Shown piece by piece: positions 21,077-32,857 of a DNA stretch of 64,000 bases. The number at the start of each line of letters is the position of its first letter. Positions within the stretch are counted from its first letter, which is position 1. Source of the stretch: Neonectria sp. B-13 (Eukaryota; Ascomycota; Sordariomycetes; Hypocreales; Nectriaceae); the NCBI GenBank assembly GCA_002682825.1, contig NOKP01000002.1, positions 1,555,132 to 1,619,131 on the forward strand. Reading direction: 5' to 3'. A program made the position numbers and the translations under genes. The notes under the pieces are model-generated. The model did not search any database. It saw only the letters and a list, made by a program, of their open reading frames with translations, and was not told the origin of the DNA.

Positions 21077-23156
21077 TCAATGCTTCCCGACCGCTCTATC
21101 ATACCCTGGGGGAGGTGACTGCGACCGAGCAGGACCGGCTTCATCAGTCGCCGCGTGAACCGATCCCTGTCTGGCCTGAGATCTGAAAACGGACGGAGCA
21201 TCCATACCGAGAACCCTCAAGACTTCCGGGTTGTTCATGGCACCGGCAAGCTCTACTGGCGAAATGCAGCCTCCCAGGTTGATATCAGCGCCGTGCTGCT
21301 GCAGCTTCTTGATCAGGTCCAAGTCGCCCTTGGAGATCGCCTGCATCAGCGGAGTCCGGCCCTTCTTGTCCGCTGCATTCGGGTCAGCGCCGTGATCAAG
21401 CAGCGCCCGAACTTGGTCCATCTTCCCACGATCCATCGCATGCAGCAGCAGCGTCTCTCCGGTCTTTATCTTCTTATCCGTCGGAGCGCCGTGCTGCAGC
21501 ATAAGCGCCACCAGTTCCGAGGACCCCGTCTCCATCGCGGAGCAAATAGCAGGCACGCTCCAGGTGCCGTCGGAGACGTTGGGAGTGGCGCCGTGGCTGA
21601 GGAGCAAGCGTACCATCTCCAACTTGTCTGACTCGGATAGCTTGCCGTCTTTGATGACGGCGACTAGGATAGGGTTGGCGTAAAGGTCTCGAGCATTCGC
21701 GTCCGCTCCGTGCGCGAGAAGTAGGGCTGCAATCTCCATCCGTCGCTTGTTAATTGAGTCCACCAACACCGTGTTTCCCGTGATGACCCGACCGATTGCA
21801 CTGGCACCGTGACTCAGAAGCAAGCGAAGCATCTCCAAGTTCTCTTGACCGGCAGCCAAGGCTACCATGGAGTTTCCACTGATGTCGTATCCGCCAGCAT
21901 CTGCTCCGTACCGTAGGAGCAGACGAACAAGTTCGATGTTATTTTTCTTGACGGCCTGTGCAATCACCGATCTTCCAGATAAATTTGTCGTATTTGGATT
22001 CGCCCCGTGCTCCAGTAGCAACTGGATTCCCTTCATGTTTTCGCTCGAAACGAGATCTGTAAAGAAAGCCTGGCCAGACCAGCTCTTCTGGTTCACATCG
22101 GCGCCCTTGCCTATGAGGAGCTTGGCAACTTCAATGCTACCGACCGAAGCAGCTAGGAACAAAGGCGGCAGCTTGGAGCCAGTTTGCGCTGTTATATCGG
22201 CGCCCGCTCCAAGAAGAAACCGCACGGCATCTTCCTTGTTAGCCAAGATTGCGCAGCTCAAAGGCGTGTTGCCCTCCGCGTTTCGGCCATTGATGTTTGC
22301 TCCCTGGGCAAGAAACCCGCTCATCTGTTGGACGTCTCCTCGCAAGGCGGCTTGACAGAAGGCCGTGGCCAGAGGGTCGGGTTTTGCCCAGAGGTTTGAC
22401 GTCATGGCTTTGAAGGAGCTTGTGAGCGACGACATGCCCTTGTAGAAGTTTGAAGCTGAGCTGGATGACCCTGCCGTTGCTGGCTGGTGCGAGCTAGAAC
22501 CTACAGGCTCATAGGGTGGAGGTTCCGGGCCTTCCCCTGGGATCGGCCCTATGCTACTCGAGGCGGTAGCTGAAGGTTGCCCCTCTTGAAGTAAGATATC
22601 TCGGACCTGGGAGGCCTTCTGCGAGGAATCATAGACTTGCTCGAGAGGCAACGTGCCCTCAGCTGAGTCTAGTACAGCATCCTGAGTTTCCTTCTCCCGC
22701 CTGTCAAAAGATTAGCCACACACTCAGAGACCTCGACGAGTGGACTTACATGGAGAGTAACTTCACGAAGAAGGCGAACAACTGGGAATATGCGACGAGC
22801 GCATGGTTCTGCACCACGAGGAACGTCTCGTCTAAGAGCGGCAGGGTATACAGCTGCAGGCGCATTACCTGCTTGTTCAACCCGGCCGTGATTCCATCGC
22901 ACGAGTTGAGGCACTGGCTCAAGTGCGTCTGCAGTCGCAGCGAGATGGCCGTGGAATCGTCCAGGGCGGACTGCAGTTGCGCGACTTGGAGGTGGAGTTG
23001 GTGGAGCGCGGCGGAGAAGGTGGAGAGGTGCGGGATGGAGGCATGCTGGGGGTCCAGAGTCGCGATGAGCTCGTTTAGCTCTTCGGCGCTTGACAAGGCG
23101 CGGTGCGAGATGGTCGTCCCGAGAGACGTCAACGAAATGACGGAGAAACTGTCCAT
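21077..23156 (-). CDS. Ankyrin repeat protein with helical N-terminal domain, 676 aa
   Basis: There are two exons, 22750-23156 and 21077-22700, joined by a 49-base intron. The start chosen is MDSFSVISLTSLG rather than the ATG 22 codons upstream, because many fungal relatives begin this way. Residues 1-135 are predicted helical and amphipathic (LHQLHLQVAQLQSAL, HLSQCLNSCDGI), resembling the fungal N-terminal domain placed before STAND or ankyrin modules. A proline/serine linker (GPEPPPYEPVGSSS) follows. From about residue 244 to 620 there are roughly ten ankyrin repeats with GADVN, HGANPN and HGADPNAAD turns. It lies tail-to-tail with PDX2, only about 100 bases away. The function is unknown; a protein-binding adaptor is the natural inference. 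Confidence 0.85.
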
Positions 23157-24255
23157 TGTCGGGTGAGATTTGGAGGAGAGGCTGCGGCGAAGATAGCGCA
23201 ACGGGCTGGTCCGGCGTCTCACAGACTAAGCTGCTGAGGCACAACCCAAGGCTTGGATATTATACTTGCCCGTCTCGCGACCCGTCGTTTGTCCTTGTAG
23301 GGCTGAATCTAGCTTCGCAAGGCTGAATATCGAGCGTCGTGGACGATGACGCGGTCCAAGCCAGGCTTCAGCGGGACCACATGTGGATCACCGGCCGTCT
23401 GACATGGGTCCTCGGTGGGCTGCCTCCGGGTGGACTTGGTCTGTCTCTATCTTTTGGTGCGTGGGGATGTACCTCTGCTCCGTGCTCCTGGCGTCGTTCC
23501 CCCGCAAATTACAACGGCGAGAGTCGGTAGGCTGGCAGCTAGATAAGCCTTGCCTTGTTCAATCAGGAGAGACTCGTCACCTTGAATACGAAAAGTACGA
23601 CGGTGTATCTCGCTTGCGAGGAAGTCGTCCCTTTGACTATTCCCTTTGTAAATAGTTATCACTAATTAGGGCCGCCGCTACAGCCCCTCCATTGGGCCCG
23701 TTCGGGTTGTCGGCTCGGGAGCTGGACCCGGTAAGCATCAGGGCAGATTTTCTAACTACTGGATATCATTGAACCGTTCGATTGAGAGCATGTCGAAGAA
23801 GCACCAGATTCTTGAGTCAATCTTCCCAAGGCTGAGATCTTTGCGTGGGTGAGTTTGGTGATTTGAACAGCAACAGTGACGAAAGTGACAGCCTGTCTGC
23901 TGCGGGGGTGAAACGGCGACCAACCAAGACTGGGGATGGTGGGAATCAGGTGTTTTCAATTATTCTTACACTTGGGGGAAACGATGATAGGCTACAGAAT
24001 GCTCTTAGGTCTCGAGGCAGAAAAAATGTGTCGTTTGTCGCACAGGTAAATGGCTATTTTGTTCAATTAGGTGAGACCGTCACTAACTCGAAGCATACCA
24101 AATCCATCCTCTTGCATGTCCTACCAATGCCACCAAGGCCCAGCTGTGCAACGAAGCCTTTCGGCACCTCAATTGTCCAGTCTAGTGCCTGCCAACACTT
24201 CAAGTCCGACATCACTTTTCTTCTGCCATAACCCTTGAGGTTTACCTTGGTGCCT
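23157..24255. other. Intergenic, no supported gene
   Basis: The promoter of the ankyrin gene lies at the left end. An open frame at 23845-24231 lacks an ATG start and family features. Nothing else was recognised. Confidence 0.5.
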
Positions 24256-24581
24256 CTAAGTAGGTGTTGGGGTCACGTCCTTCGCCTTCGCCGGCTTCCC
24301 TGTCATGTAGAAGAAGATGCCGCCGAGTCCCACGGCCGCAGCACCGTACACAAGGTATTTATTCTGCCTAGTCATCTTTGTTAGGACAAATTACTCTAGG
24401 TGGTGGCTTGCTCGGAGACTTACTGCGCGGGGTCAGGCGGCGAACCTGATGGCTTCGGAGCCGTGCCCTGTCGGGCCGCACCGTAAACGTGGAATCCACG
24501 TTGAGCAACCGGTACTCGGGCCGTGATTGTTGGCTGGAGGGCTCTTGTGGCCCGGAGAACTTTGGTGCTGGTAAACGACAT
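24256..24581 (-). CDS. Small mitochondrial membrane protein, 89 aa
   Basis: This gene is short and split, so it is easily missed. Exon 1 (24424-24581) starts MSFTSTKVLRATRALQPTIT, a positively charged, Ser/Thr/Arg-rich presequence without acids, followed by RVPVAQRGFHVYG. Exon 2 (24256-24367) carries one membrane helix, KYLVYGAAAVGLGGIFFYMT, and a short KPAKAKDVTPTPT tail. The 56-base intron has GTAAGT and TAG borders and joins CA to G in phase. The pattern (cleavable mitochondrial signal, Pro/Gly linker, single transmembrane helix, short soluble tail) suggests an inner-membrane protein. I recall similar small hypothetical proteins in other filamentous ascomycetes but no assigned function. 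Confidence 0.75.
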
Positions 24582-25152
24582 CTTCAATGCAGTGGTTCAG
24601 TCAACGTTGTGGGTGCGAACGTGGACAGAGTGGATGTTGAGGAATCTAAGCGTAGCCCGGCTCCCGAAGACGAATCTTATATCATTTAATCAACCACAAC
24701 CCCGCATTTGCCGAATGGCTCATCATTGGGGGGGTTCTATTTGTGGCGTCATGAATGCGTAAGTGTAGCCTTGATACCATCAACGGTTCGCCACGAACCC
24801 TGGTGGCGTGATGCGACGGCTTGTAACCGGAATCATATGCGGAGAACCCCAGAAGTATCACCCAATTCGAATTATGACATGTATATGACCTCGGGTGAGT
24901 GGGCGGTTGATTTATATATATGTAACGTCATCCTTGCACAAATGCCGGGCCACCGGCAGCGGGAACTAAAAACGACGGGTTGAATTGAAGCAACGGCCTG
25001 TTTCCTACGAAATCTAACATAATAGCAGCAAGTATCATGTTTTATTTTCTAATATCATTCCCGGGAGACTACAAAGCAAATTCCTTGTTCCAATCATTCG
25101 CGCACTTATCTTAACTCCATCCGTTGCACGTCTGACGCCTTGTTTCACTCCT
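24582..25152. other. Intergenic
   Basis: This holds the promoter of the small mitochondrial gene and the 3' flank of the C2H2 gene. Nothing else was recognised. Confidence 0.5.
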
Positions 25153-26014
25153 TCAAAACCCAATTCTCCGATCAGATGAGACAAGGTTTCGAACGCTGGT
25201 CTGAACCGCCTGAAAGCGCATGAAGCCACAACTCTCGCTCTCAAAGTGGTTGATCAATGCAGCCAACGTCGAAAACTCTTTCTTGCACGATCGGCCCGGG
25301 CAATGGTACAGATTCTGCTGGTGCCTCGGCGATGCGAGGTGCTGGTTCAACCCCTGAAGGGAATTGAAGAGTCGGTGGCAGAGGTAGCACTCGTACGCGT
25401 CGCACTGGGAGTTCCACGCCCGAGAAGTAGCCTCGTACGTATCGCTGCCATGCCACTCGATCAACTTCTTGGAGATTACGCCGTCAGGGTCGCGTTGCCG
25501 AATCGCGCGGTACAGTTTGTCTCTATCAAGAGGCGCGTTGGGGCAGGAACCTCGCTCGATGTGATGGACGAGCCCAGTGGCCGTCCCATGCGACTGGCTG
25601 CAGAACGGGCATTTAACATCAGTCGTTCGATGACGCGCGGAATTCATGTGCTGTGAGGGTCATGGTAAGCATCAAGTCGATGGAGTCTCCAAATTGACTA
25701 ACTTGTTGAAGGTTGTTACGGTTCTGAAAGCCGCGCTGGCACTCGGCACAGTAAATGTGATCTTCGATCATATGTGCATTGAGTGCCTTGTCTGTTGAAT
25801 AGCGGAGGTCGCATATCTGGCATTCAGGTGCATCTTCGTCCCAATGGTAGTAATCGTCCATGTGATCGCGGCGATCTTCCTCATCTTCAAAGTAGTCAGA
25901 ACAGGTATCACACTCAAACTCCGGCCAGTGATGGCCGGTAGCGTCGCAATGCTGCTGTCGGGCCTTCCATCCAGCGGGAAACTGGCGCCAGCATGTTCCG
26001 CAGGTGGCCGGCAT
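25153..26014 (-). CDS. C2H2 zinc-finger protein, 269 aa
   Basis: There are two exons, 25703-26014 and 25153-25650, with a 52-base intron between LQQ and HMN. The start is MPATCGTCWRQF, with no in-frame recognisable domain upstream of it. Cysteine/histidine pairs are numerous: CGTCWRQFPAGWKARQQHC, FECDTCSDYF, ECQICDLRYSTDKALNAHM, YCAECQRGFQNRNNLQQHMN, KCPFCSQSHGTATGLVHHIE, ECYLCHRLFNSLQGLNQHL and a last finger with HCPGRSCKKEFSTLAALINH. This makes about six or seven fingers, some degenerate. The family is widespread in filamentous fungi and uncharacterised. RNA or DNA binding is inferred only from the fingers. The C-terminal VSSDRRIGF-like ending looks complete. Confidence 0.87.
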
Positions 26015-27266
26015 GACTACAACCTGATTCCAATCTTCACTGAAGCGGTTGGAGTTGCGAAATGACGGAAGCACCAGGACAGGAGACACGATCTCGGTGA
26101 AGACTTCGCGATAGTGGTGAACAGAATCTGGAAAGATTATGTTGACCAAAGAAGAGGACAATGAGCGAGCATTGTGCGGGGTTGAAGACGAGGCTGGAAC
26201 AAATGTTTGCCGTCTTATGCCTGTCCGCGCACGCAGCCTGCCGCCCCAACAATCCTTCACGTTGACTGGTTAAGACGGCTAGAGACCTCAATATCAACAG
26301 AAGCAGTGTACACGCAGAGCAAGGGAATCTTCCAGAATGCTAGCCATCTTGCATCAAGTCAATTCTCAGTCACTTAGTCTTACTCGGTCGTCAAGAAAAC
26401 TATCGCGAGTGGCAGCATGAAGTTGCCAGATTCACCACAAGTATGGGGCGAGGCGGTCCGTTATGTGTCGTCCCGCATCCGACATTGTGGATAGGTGTAA
26501 ACGGGAAGAACCACCACACGCGCTACCATGGAAAGAAGGGAAACGAGCCCGTTTCAGAATAGGACTTAAGGTTCAATCTCACAAACGTTATGAAGGAACA
26601 AGAAGACGGGAATCGAAGCAACTCATGGTTGAAAATGGCCATCATCACCGTGCCTCAGAGGTGCGGGTCACATGCTTGCCTGGCATCACTCAAGACGCGG
26701 CAGCATGAATCAAAACCCTCACATGCGTCGAACATATCTGGACTTTTCTTCTAAGTTATCCTGCTCACCCACCAAATGTTGGCTTCTAGCTAACGCTCTA
26801 GAAGCAATCAGTGCCCGTTCCACAGAATTTCTCCGCGCTATCTCTCGTCTCCACAGACGGTATCAGGTCGCGATCCACCTCCATCACCCAGCAGATCGCT
26901 AGATTAGCAAGCATGCGACAATTAATTGAAAAAGGGCCGTTTGCCAGATTCCCCATAACTATCCCAAACGTGATCAATGCTTTTCTGGACAAGCATAAAC
27001 CTCCGAGTAATGGCCGCATCTCGATGCGCCCCTGGAAGCCCACCGACACGACACTCAAAATTGACTCTGAGCAATCACGATTGCTTGACCTAATGACTTT
27101 AGGGGGGCTTCCTGTATGTGTCGACATAATTTATGCGCCTCTTTGAACTTTATGGGGAAAAAAGAAGTGCAAAATTAAATGCATGCAACTGTGAGGCATG
27201 CGCCGGACGTAATGAGCAAGCTTCTTCGGTGCATCGATAGACAAATTCGGGCGCCAAATAATCCCT
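26015..27266. other. Intergenic, no supported gene
   Basis: This is promoter sequence of the zinc-finger gene and beyond. Overlapping open frames on both strands around 26800-27146 (about 110 codons each) show no recognisable domain. Confidence 0.45.
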
Positions 27267-27407
27267 CCTCCACATCTCTCCTCTATTCCTCCACATCTCT
27301 CCTCTATTCCTCCGCATCTCTCCTTTATTCCTCCGCATCTCTCCTCTAGTCCTCCACATCTCTCCTCCGCATCCTTCACATCTCTCCTCCGCATCCTTCC
27401 TCCGCAT
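27267..27407. repeat. 21-base minisatellite
   Basis: Unit CTCCACATCTCTCCTCTATTC is repeated about five times with small changes (CCGCATC, CTTTATTC, CTCTAGTC), then breaks into shorter CTCCGCATC pieces. The strand is purely pyrimidine-rich. On the minus strand it would read as repeated EERCGGI, but there is no gene around it. Confidence 0.85.
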
Positions 27408-28409
27408 CACTTCTGAAAACAAAGCCCCTCCGCGACCCGTTTGCATTCCGAGAGCAGTAATACTGATTCCAATAGCAATAAATTATAATACAAGCTTCTC
27501 TTGACAAGACAGAACGTTACGCGATTCGTGCCTAAGCACCTCGGGCCACACGATGAAGAGTCAAGCTTGACGCACGCAGGCCAAGTGTTCAGACATTGTT
27601 CGCTGCTTCACCAGACCCAAAACCCTCGTCGGGATTCAGGCGCAGACTTTTTACGGCACTCTACTTCATACAGTTCTATTTCATGGATCTACAGTTTCAT
27701 GCAGGATAACACCGAGATACGGGTTGTAATGCCGTCACATTTGCACCTGTGCGTCCCCCAATGACGCCAAGCCGTTCATTTAAGCTCAGTCCATGACATC
27801 ACCGCCAGGTGCAACGTCCACCTCCAAGGAGTCCAAGCCGCGACCGGGCCAGTCAAAACATCCCTTCGACAGGGGCCAAGCCGCTTAAGAGCGTGCCCAG
27901 CTAGCTGCGGCTTGTCTTCTGGGGCGCTCTAGCGTACTAGTAGTAGGATCGTTCCCTGTCTTGTACTGGACTCGTGGTGTTTGTTCCAGTGGTGTCGACT
28001 CCGCTGGAGACCGACGGGTTCCTCCCTTCTCCACACGGCGCCACTGACATCGGCCCTTTCCCAACTTCTCCAGTCTCCAGTCTCCAGTTTCCAGTCTCCG
28101 CTGAACCAGCTTCTGCAGGAAGTTCCAAGTCCCGCTTGCTGCCAAAGCCAACCTCCAGAGATCTCCGCCTACACGGCCGACTCGGCTGCTCGATGGGGCT
28201 CCATGACGACTGCCAAGCGCAGCGGACGTCCCCCGTGACAACTGCCGTCATGCTGGTCGCGGCCGAGCACACTCAATGCCGCCGTGATCAGTCGTTCAAG
28301 GTTCCATATTGGGTCTTCGAGGTCTTGAAATAAAGACCTGCCGTCCCGCCCTCCTGGAATCGTTTTCCATCCAGTTTAGCCTTCTCAGCCCGAGACACCT
28401 TTAGACACA
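27408..28409. other. Intergenic, promoter of the sugar transporter
   Basis: About 1 kb with no gene. A small run of CCAGTCT/CCAGTTT repeats lies at about 28066-28100. Confidence 0.5.
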
Positions 28410-30325
28410 ATGCTTGGGAAAAAGTGAGTTCTCTCCCTTCTGATCTAGTCTGCACTCTGTACGGGCATCAATCAATAGCAGGCAGAACTGACCAACGCTC
28501 TCTCAGATCTATCAAAGTCAATGGAGCGGACTGCGGCGTCGAGGCGCTCCTGTTGGGCGTCACCACGTCCATCGGAGGCTTCCTCTTCGGCTATGATACT
28601 GGCCAAATTTCGGGCATGGTCCTTTTTGAGGACTTCATCAACCGCTTCGCACAAACACAGCCCGATGGCACCAAGAAGTGGCAGCCCATTATCCAGTCCC
28701 TCCTCGTCTCTCTCATCAGCATTGGCTGTTTGATCGGTGCCTTATCCGGTGCATAGTAGGTTTATCTACACCTCTCGTTCGCGACAGATCACTTACAATT
28801 CCCTAGCACGGCGGACTGGTGGGGTCGGCGCAAGAGCTTGTCCTTTGGAGTCATCATCTTTATCATTGGTAACATCATTCAGATTACGGCGATGAACTCC
28901 TGGGTTCATATGATGATGGGTCGCTTCGTCGCTGGTCTCGGAGTCGGCAACCTCTCCGTTGGTGTTCCGATGTTCCAATCCGAGTGTGCGCCACGAGAGA
29001 TTCGAGGTGCTGTCGTGGCTTCCTACCAGCTCATGATTACTTTCGGCATCCTTGTCTCCAACATTATCAACTACGGCGTGGAAAATATCGGGGACACGGA
29101 TGCATCGTGGCGCATCGTCATCGGCTTGGGCATCGCCTTTTCGCTACCCCTCGGCATCGGCATTCTCTGTGTTCCCGAGTCCCCTCGATGGCTCGCTGGT
29201 AGGGACAATTGGGAGGGAGCCCGACTTTCCTTGGCTCGACTACGTGGATTGAAGCACGATCCCCACAACCCGCTTGTTGAGAATGATCTCAATGAGATGA
29301 AGGACAGTTTGCAGAAGGAGCGCCAAGTCGGTCAAGGCAGCTGGGCCGAGTGCTTCATCCCCAACGCCGATATCCCCAAGCTAGTCTACCGCACGTTCCT
29401 GGGAATAGGTATCCATTTCCTGCAGCAATGGACAGGTACAGTCAAATCCGCCTCATCTTTATCCATACCTGATACTAACAAGTTCTACTAGGCGTCAATT
29501 ACTTCTTGTTCGTCGAGCCCCAAAGTAGCTACCAGCTTCTGAATTTTGCTAACACGATGACAGTTACTATGGAGCCACCATCTTCGAGTCCGCCGGTATC
29601 GATAATCCGATAATGACGCAGCTGATTCTCGGCGCCGTCAATGTCTTCATGACGTTCTTCGGCTTGTATGTGGTTGAGAAGTACGGTCGTCGGTGGCCTC
29701 TCTTCATCGGTGCGCTCTGGCAGTCTGCGTGGCTGCTGGTGTTCGCATCTGTCGGTACCGCGATGAACCCCGAAGGCAACCGCGCTGTCGGCATTGTCAT
29801 GATTGTCTCAGCGTGCATGTTCATTGCCTCTTTTGCCGCCACCTGGGGTCCCATCGCCTGGGTTGTTATTGGAGAGACCTTCCCTCTCCGTACTCGCGCG
29901 AAGCAGGCATCCCTTGCTACTGCCAGCAACTGGCTTGGAAATTGTAAGCGACCTCTTTTACATATAGGAGTCTAAGTCTAACTTCCATCCCAGTCATGAT
30001 TGGTTTCCTCACTCCCCTCGCCGACGATGGAATCTCATACGCTTATGGATTCGTCTTCTTCGGCACGAACCTGGCTGCAGCCCTGTTGGTGTGGTTCTTC
30101 CTTTACGAATCCCGCACCCTCAGCCTGGAGAATGTGGATCTCATGTACGGCCAAGATCACCTTAAGCCTTGGACCAGCTCCAAATGGACGCCTCCAGGCT
30201 ACATCACGCGAAAGCAGAGAGATGATGCGTACTTCAGGCGGGCGAGTGTTGCGGCCGAGAACGGGGTCGAGAAGCACAGGAGCAGCGACCTTTCAGGTGT
30301 TGAGTCTCGGAGCGAGGCTGTCTAG
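28410..30325 (+). CDS. MFS sugar (hexose-type) transporter, 539 aa
   Basis: Six exons join in phase: 28410-28423, 28507-28755, 28807-29435, 29492-29507, 29564-29943 and 29994-30325. The protein has the twelve-helix sugar porter layout. Motifs seen are GGFLFGYDTGQISGM in helix 1, DWWGRRKSL after helix 2, GRFVAGLGVGNLSVGVPMFQ, PESPRWLAGR before the central loop, QQWTGVNYFFYYG in helix 7 (built across a 16-base exon), VEKYGRRWPLF and GETFPLRTRAKQASLATASNW. These fit the yeast Hxt/Rgt2 and fungal Mst families at the plasma membrane. The C-tail of about 70 residues is hydrophilic and short, so a transporter is more likely than a glucose sensor. Glucose or another hexose is inferred, not shown. Confidence 0.93.
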
Positions 30326-30811
30326 ACTTGGAGATGTGAAGGGCGCACATGCGTATGATTACGACTTTTCCAGTATTCACTGTAGAATATCAATAACCAT
30401 TATTCGTTAAATACTTGCATTCGTTTGGATGCACTTGACGTAATCCCACTCTGCGATTGTTCTCATTTTCAAGTACCTAGACACAAAGTCTCACGCCAAG
30501 CCTAAATATTTTATCGGATTTGTATGCACGTCTATTCCTTCAAAATCTTATGCCATCACCGTCTGGCGAAAGAGGTTTCCTTTCCGAGCACTGTGGTGTT
30601 GAATGCGATCGCGATTCTGGAATGTACCTAGGGTAGCAAGGTTGGACCCGCTAAGCCACTGTTGCCTAGATCCGGACGGACACTAAAGAGCAAAACACCA
30701 AAACAACTCGGATCGCGTGGTGCTGATGACAGAGTCTTGTACCTTGAATGCTTTTTACTTCTCAAGTTTTGGTTAGAGCGGTCTCGTTTTCTAGCCTCCA
30801 CACATAGCACC
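30326..30811. other. Intergenic, promoter of the archaemetzincin gene
   Basis: No gene signal was found. The frame of the next gene is open upstream to 30662, but that part does not look coding. Confidence 0.5.
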
Positions 30812-32152
30812 ATGAAGCGTTGCACGCACCGTCATGTCACCACCGAGTGCAGTCCTGCCGCTGAAGACGCCGGCTTCACGAGGCCACCTCTCGACAAACG
30901 CCTAGCAGCCACGACAGCTTCTGGACGTCGGACAGCCGAGAAACTCGCTACTCACCAAGACGCGATGAGCAATGGCTGGAGCTTTCCTGGACCATTGGTT
31001 TTGCCGGACGATGACTTGGCGCTGGATCCCAAGTATCCTCCCCAGAGCCTGAAGTCGTGGCTCTCATACAACAAAAAAATGCCCATCTCAACGGAGAGAA
31101 GCACAATTTATGTCGTCCCGCCCCCAGAAATCACAGAAGGTGTTAGGGCGATGATGAAGGGTTGGGAGAAACCGCGCGTCCCAAAGGAATTTGTCATGTC
31201 GGGCGTCCCCGAGGCGATTCCGCAGCCTACAACCGACGACGTATGTGACTACCTGCGTGCATTTTATCATAAGATGGAGATAAAGAGACATAATGGCAAG
31301 TTTCGGTGGCAGGCTTGGGACTCGGAGTCCTCAAACGGCCCCAAATACATCGGGCTAGCGACCCCGAAGCCTACTGAGGAGCTCGTTGGCGTCAGGTATC
31401 GACCATCTCCAGACGGCGTCGCGAGGATGCAAGTCAATCTCAACGATGTGCTGGACGCCCTGATCGATCGCGTACCGCCTGATGCATACGCCATCGTCAT
31501 GCTGACAGACCAAGACCTATACGAGGACGACGAGGACGACTTCTGCTGTGGTAGGGCGTATGGTGAAAGCCGGATAGCTGTCGTCTCCTCGTTTCGATAT
31601 AGCCCTTTACTAGATGACTACGCCAACATCCAGCTGGAGCACATGTGGCCAGCCTCGCACTGCAAAAGCTACGTCGACGAACTGTGCGGCCGGCAGCCTG
31701 ACCGAGCCAAAACCGCACTGTCATTGCCAGATTCCCCCATCTCAGCTGCTATCAAGGCAAGCAACGGCGTGCCCAAGCCAAAGACGAGGGACGAGCTGGC
31801 GGGCCTGTGGTTTTCACGCGTCTCCCGCACCATGGCGCACGAGCTGGGCCACTGTCTAGGAATGGACCACTGCGTGTACTACGCGTGCACCATGCAAGGG
31901 ACCGCGGGGCTGGCGGAAGATGTGCGCCAGCCGCCGTATCTGTGTCCCGTCTGCTTGAGCAAACTTTCGCGCGGAATGTCTTCGTTTGTGGGACAAGGTG
32001 CGGTTGTGGATCTGCAGCGGGAGTATATCGAGCAGCGGTATAACGCCTTGAGGAAGTTTTGTGAGAACTGGAGCCATGTGGGTATGTTTGCGGGATATCA
32101 GGCGTGGCTTGAACAGAGGTTGGAGGAGAACAAGGAGGAGATTAGTGTGTGA
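30812..32152 (+). CDS. Archaemetzincin-type zinc metallopeptidase, 446 aa
   Basis: This is a single exon; the ATG at 30812 (CACCATGAAG) is chosen over the extended open frame. The active site is HELGHCLGMDHCVYYACTMQ at about residue 343, followed by an acidic residue and PYLCPVCLSKL. This H-E-x-x-H-x-x-G-x-x-H-C-x4-C-x-M plus C-x-x-C signature is specific to archaemetzincins (family M54, human AMZ1/AMZ2), whose extra cysteines bind a structural zinc. Upstream, the Asp/Glu-rich loop YAIVMLTDQDLYEDDEDDF matches the conserved pre-catalytic strand. No signal peptide is seen, so it is probably cytosolic or nuclear. The natural substrate of this family in fungi is not known to me. Confidence 0.9.
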   Translation: MKRCTHRHVTTECSPAAEDAGFTRPPLDKRLAATTASGRRTAEKLATHQDAMSNGWSFPGPLVLPDDDLALDPKYPPQSLKSWLSYNKKMPISTERSTIYVVPPPEITEGVRAMMKGWEKPRVPKEFVMSGVPEAIPQPTTDDVCDYLRAFYHKMEIKRHNGKFRWQAWDSESSNGPKYIGLATPKPTEELVGVRYRPSPDGVARMQVNLNDVLDALIDRVPPDAYAIVMLTDQDLYEDDEDDFCCGRAYGESRIAVVSSFRYSPLLDDYANIQLEHMWPASHCKSYVDELCGRQPDRAKTALSLPDSPISAAIKASNGVPKPKTRDELAGLWFSRVSRTMAHELGHCLGMDHCVYYACTMQGTAGLAEDVRQPPYLCPVCLSKLSRGMSSFVGQGAVVDLQREYIEQRYNALRKFCENWSHVGMFAGYQAWLEQRLEENKEEISV

Positions 32153-32857
32153 CTTATGGGCATGCGGAGCAACCGAACAATGACGATCTTTTTACCTACT
32201 ATATCTCTGTTTTCCCAGGCGTCCTCCAAGACAGAATTCAAGATAGTAGCAAGTTCAACTCTGAAAAGGCTTTCACAGAGAAACAATTAAGGTTAAATAG
32301 GACTCAGATAAATAGTAATGATCAGCTCAGGACTCGTGGTCGAATATCGTTGATTTCTCCCGGTATGAGATTGTTGGTTCTCGAACTTCAAGCTTTCTTG
32401 TTCTCCTAGACTCAAAGAATCGGTATTAACTATAACTAAATAGGCTCCATAGGATATCATCAGGAACAACTAGCCTAACTCCGTGTTCTTGAGCCTTGAA
32501 CGAGGTTCCGAAGCAGATATGGATCATGAACCTGCATGTAGCCTGAGTTGCCACTGCTAACAACGACACGAGGCAATCTAAGAAAAAAGGTGCCAATTAA
32601 ATAAGTTGCTCACGATTGGAGACGCCATCGCGGTATCGATAATTCCCGGACCCATATCTAGACTCCGAGGCGCGGCGTCATCGCCTGCCACTTCGGGTCA
32701 AGAAGCGGGCCCGGCTTCGGCATGCGATTGTGTCTCGGAGCGCTCGATGGTGTGCTTATCGCGATCCCCGCCTTGTCACACATACTCTTGTCTTTCTTTT
32801 TGGCACAGAAAGACTCGTAGTCTTTTACTTTCTGGCGTAAGACATCACAGCGCAACC
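32153..32857. other. Intergenic, promoter of the M20 peptidase gene
   Basis: Nothing else was recognised. The open frame extends upstream of 32858 to 32606 without coding character. Confidence 0.5.

Noticed and set aside
23845..24231. 128-codon plus-strand frame
   Set aside because: The first codon is GTG rather than ATG, and no domain or splice partner is visible.
26811..27146. Overlapping 110-codon frames on both strands
   Set aside because: No family resemblance, no start context or intron, and both strands are equally open.
27131..27394. Minus-strand frame with repeated EERCGGI units
   Set aside because: It is a simple translation of the 21-base minisatellite with no gene structure.
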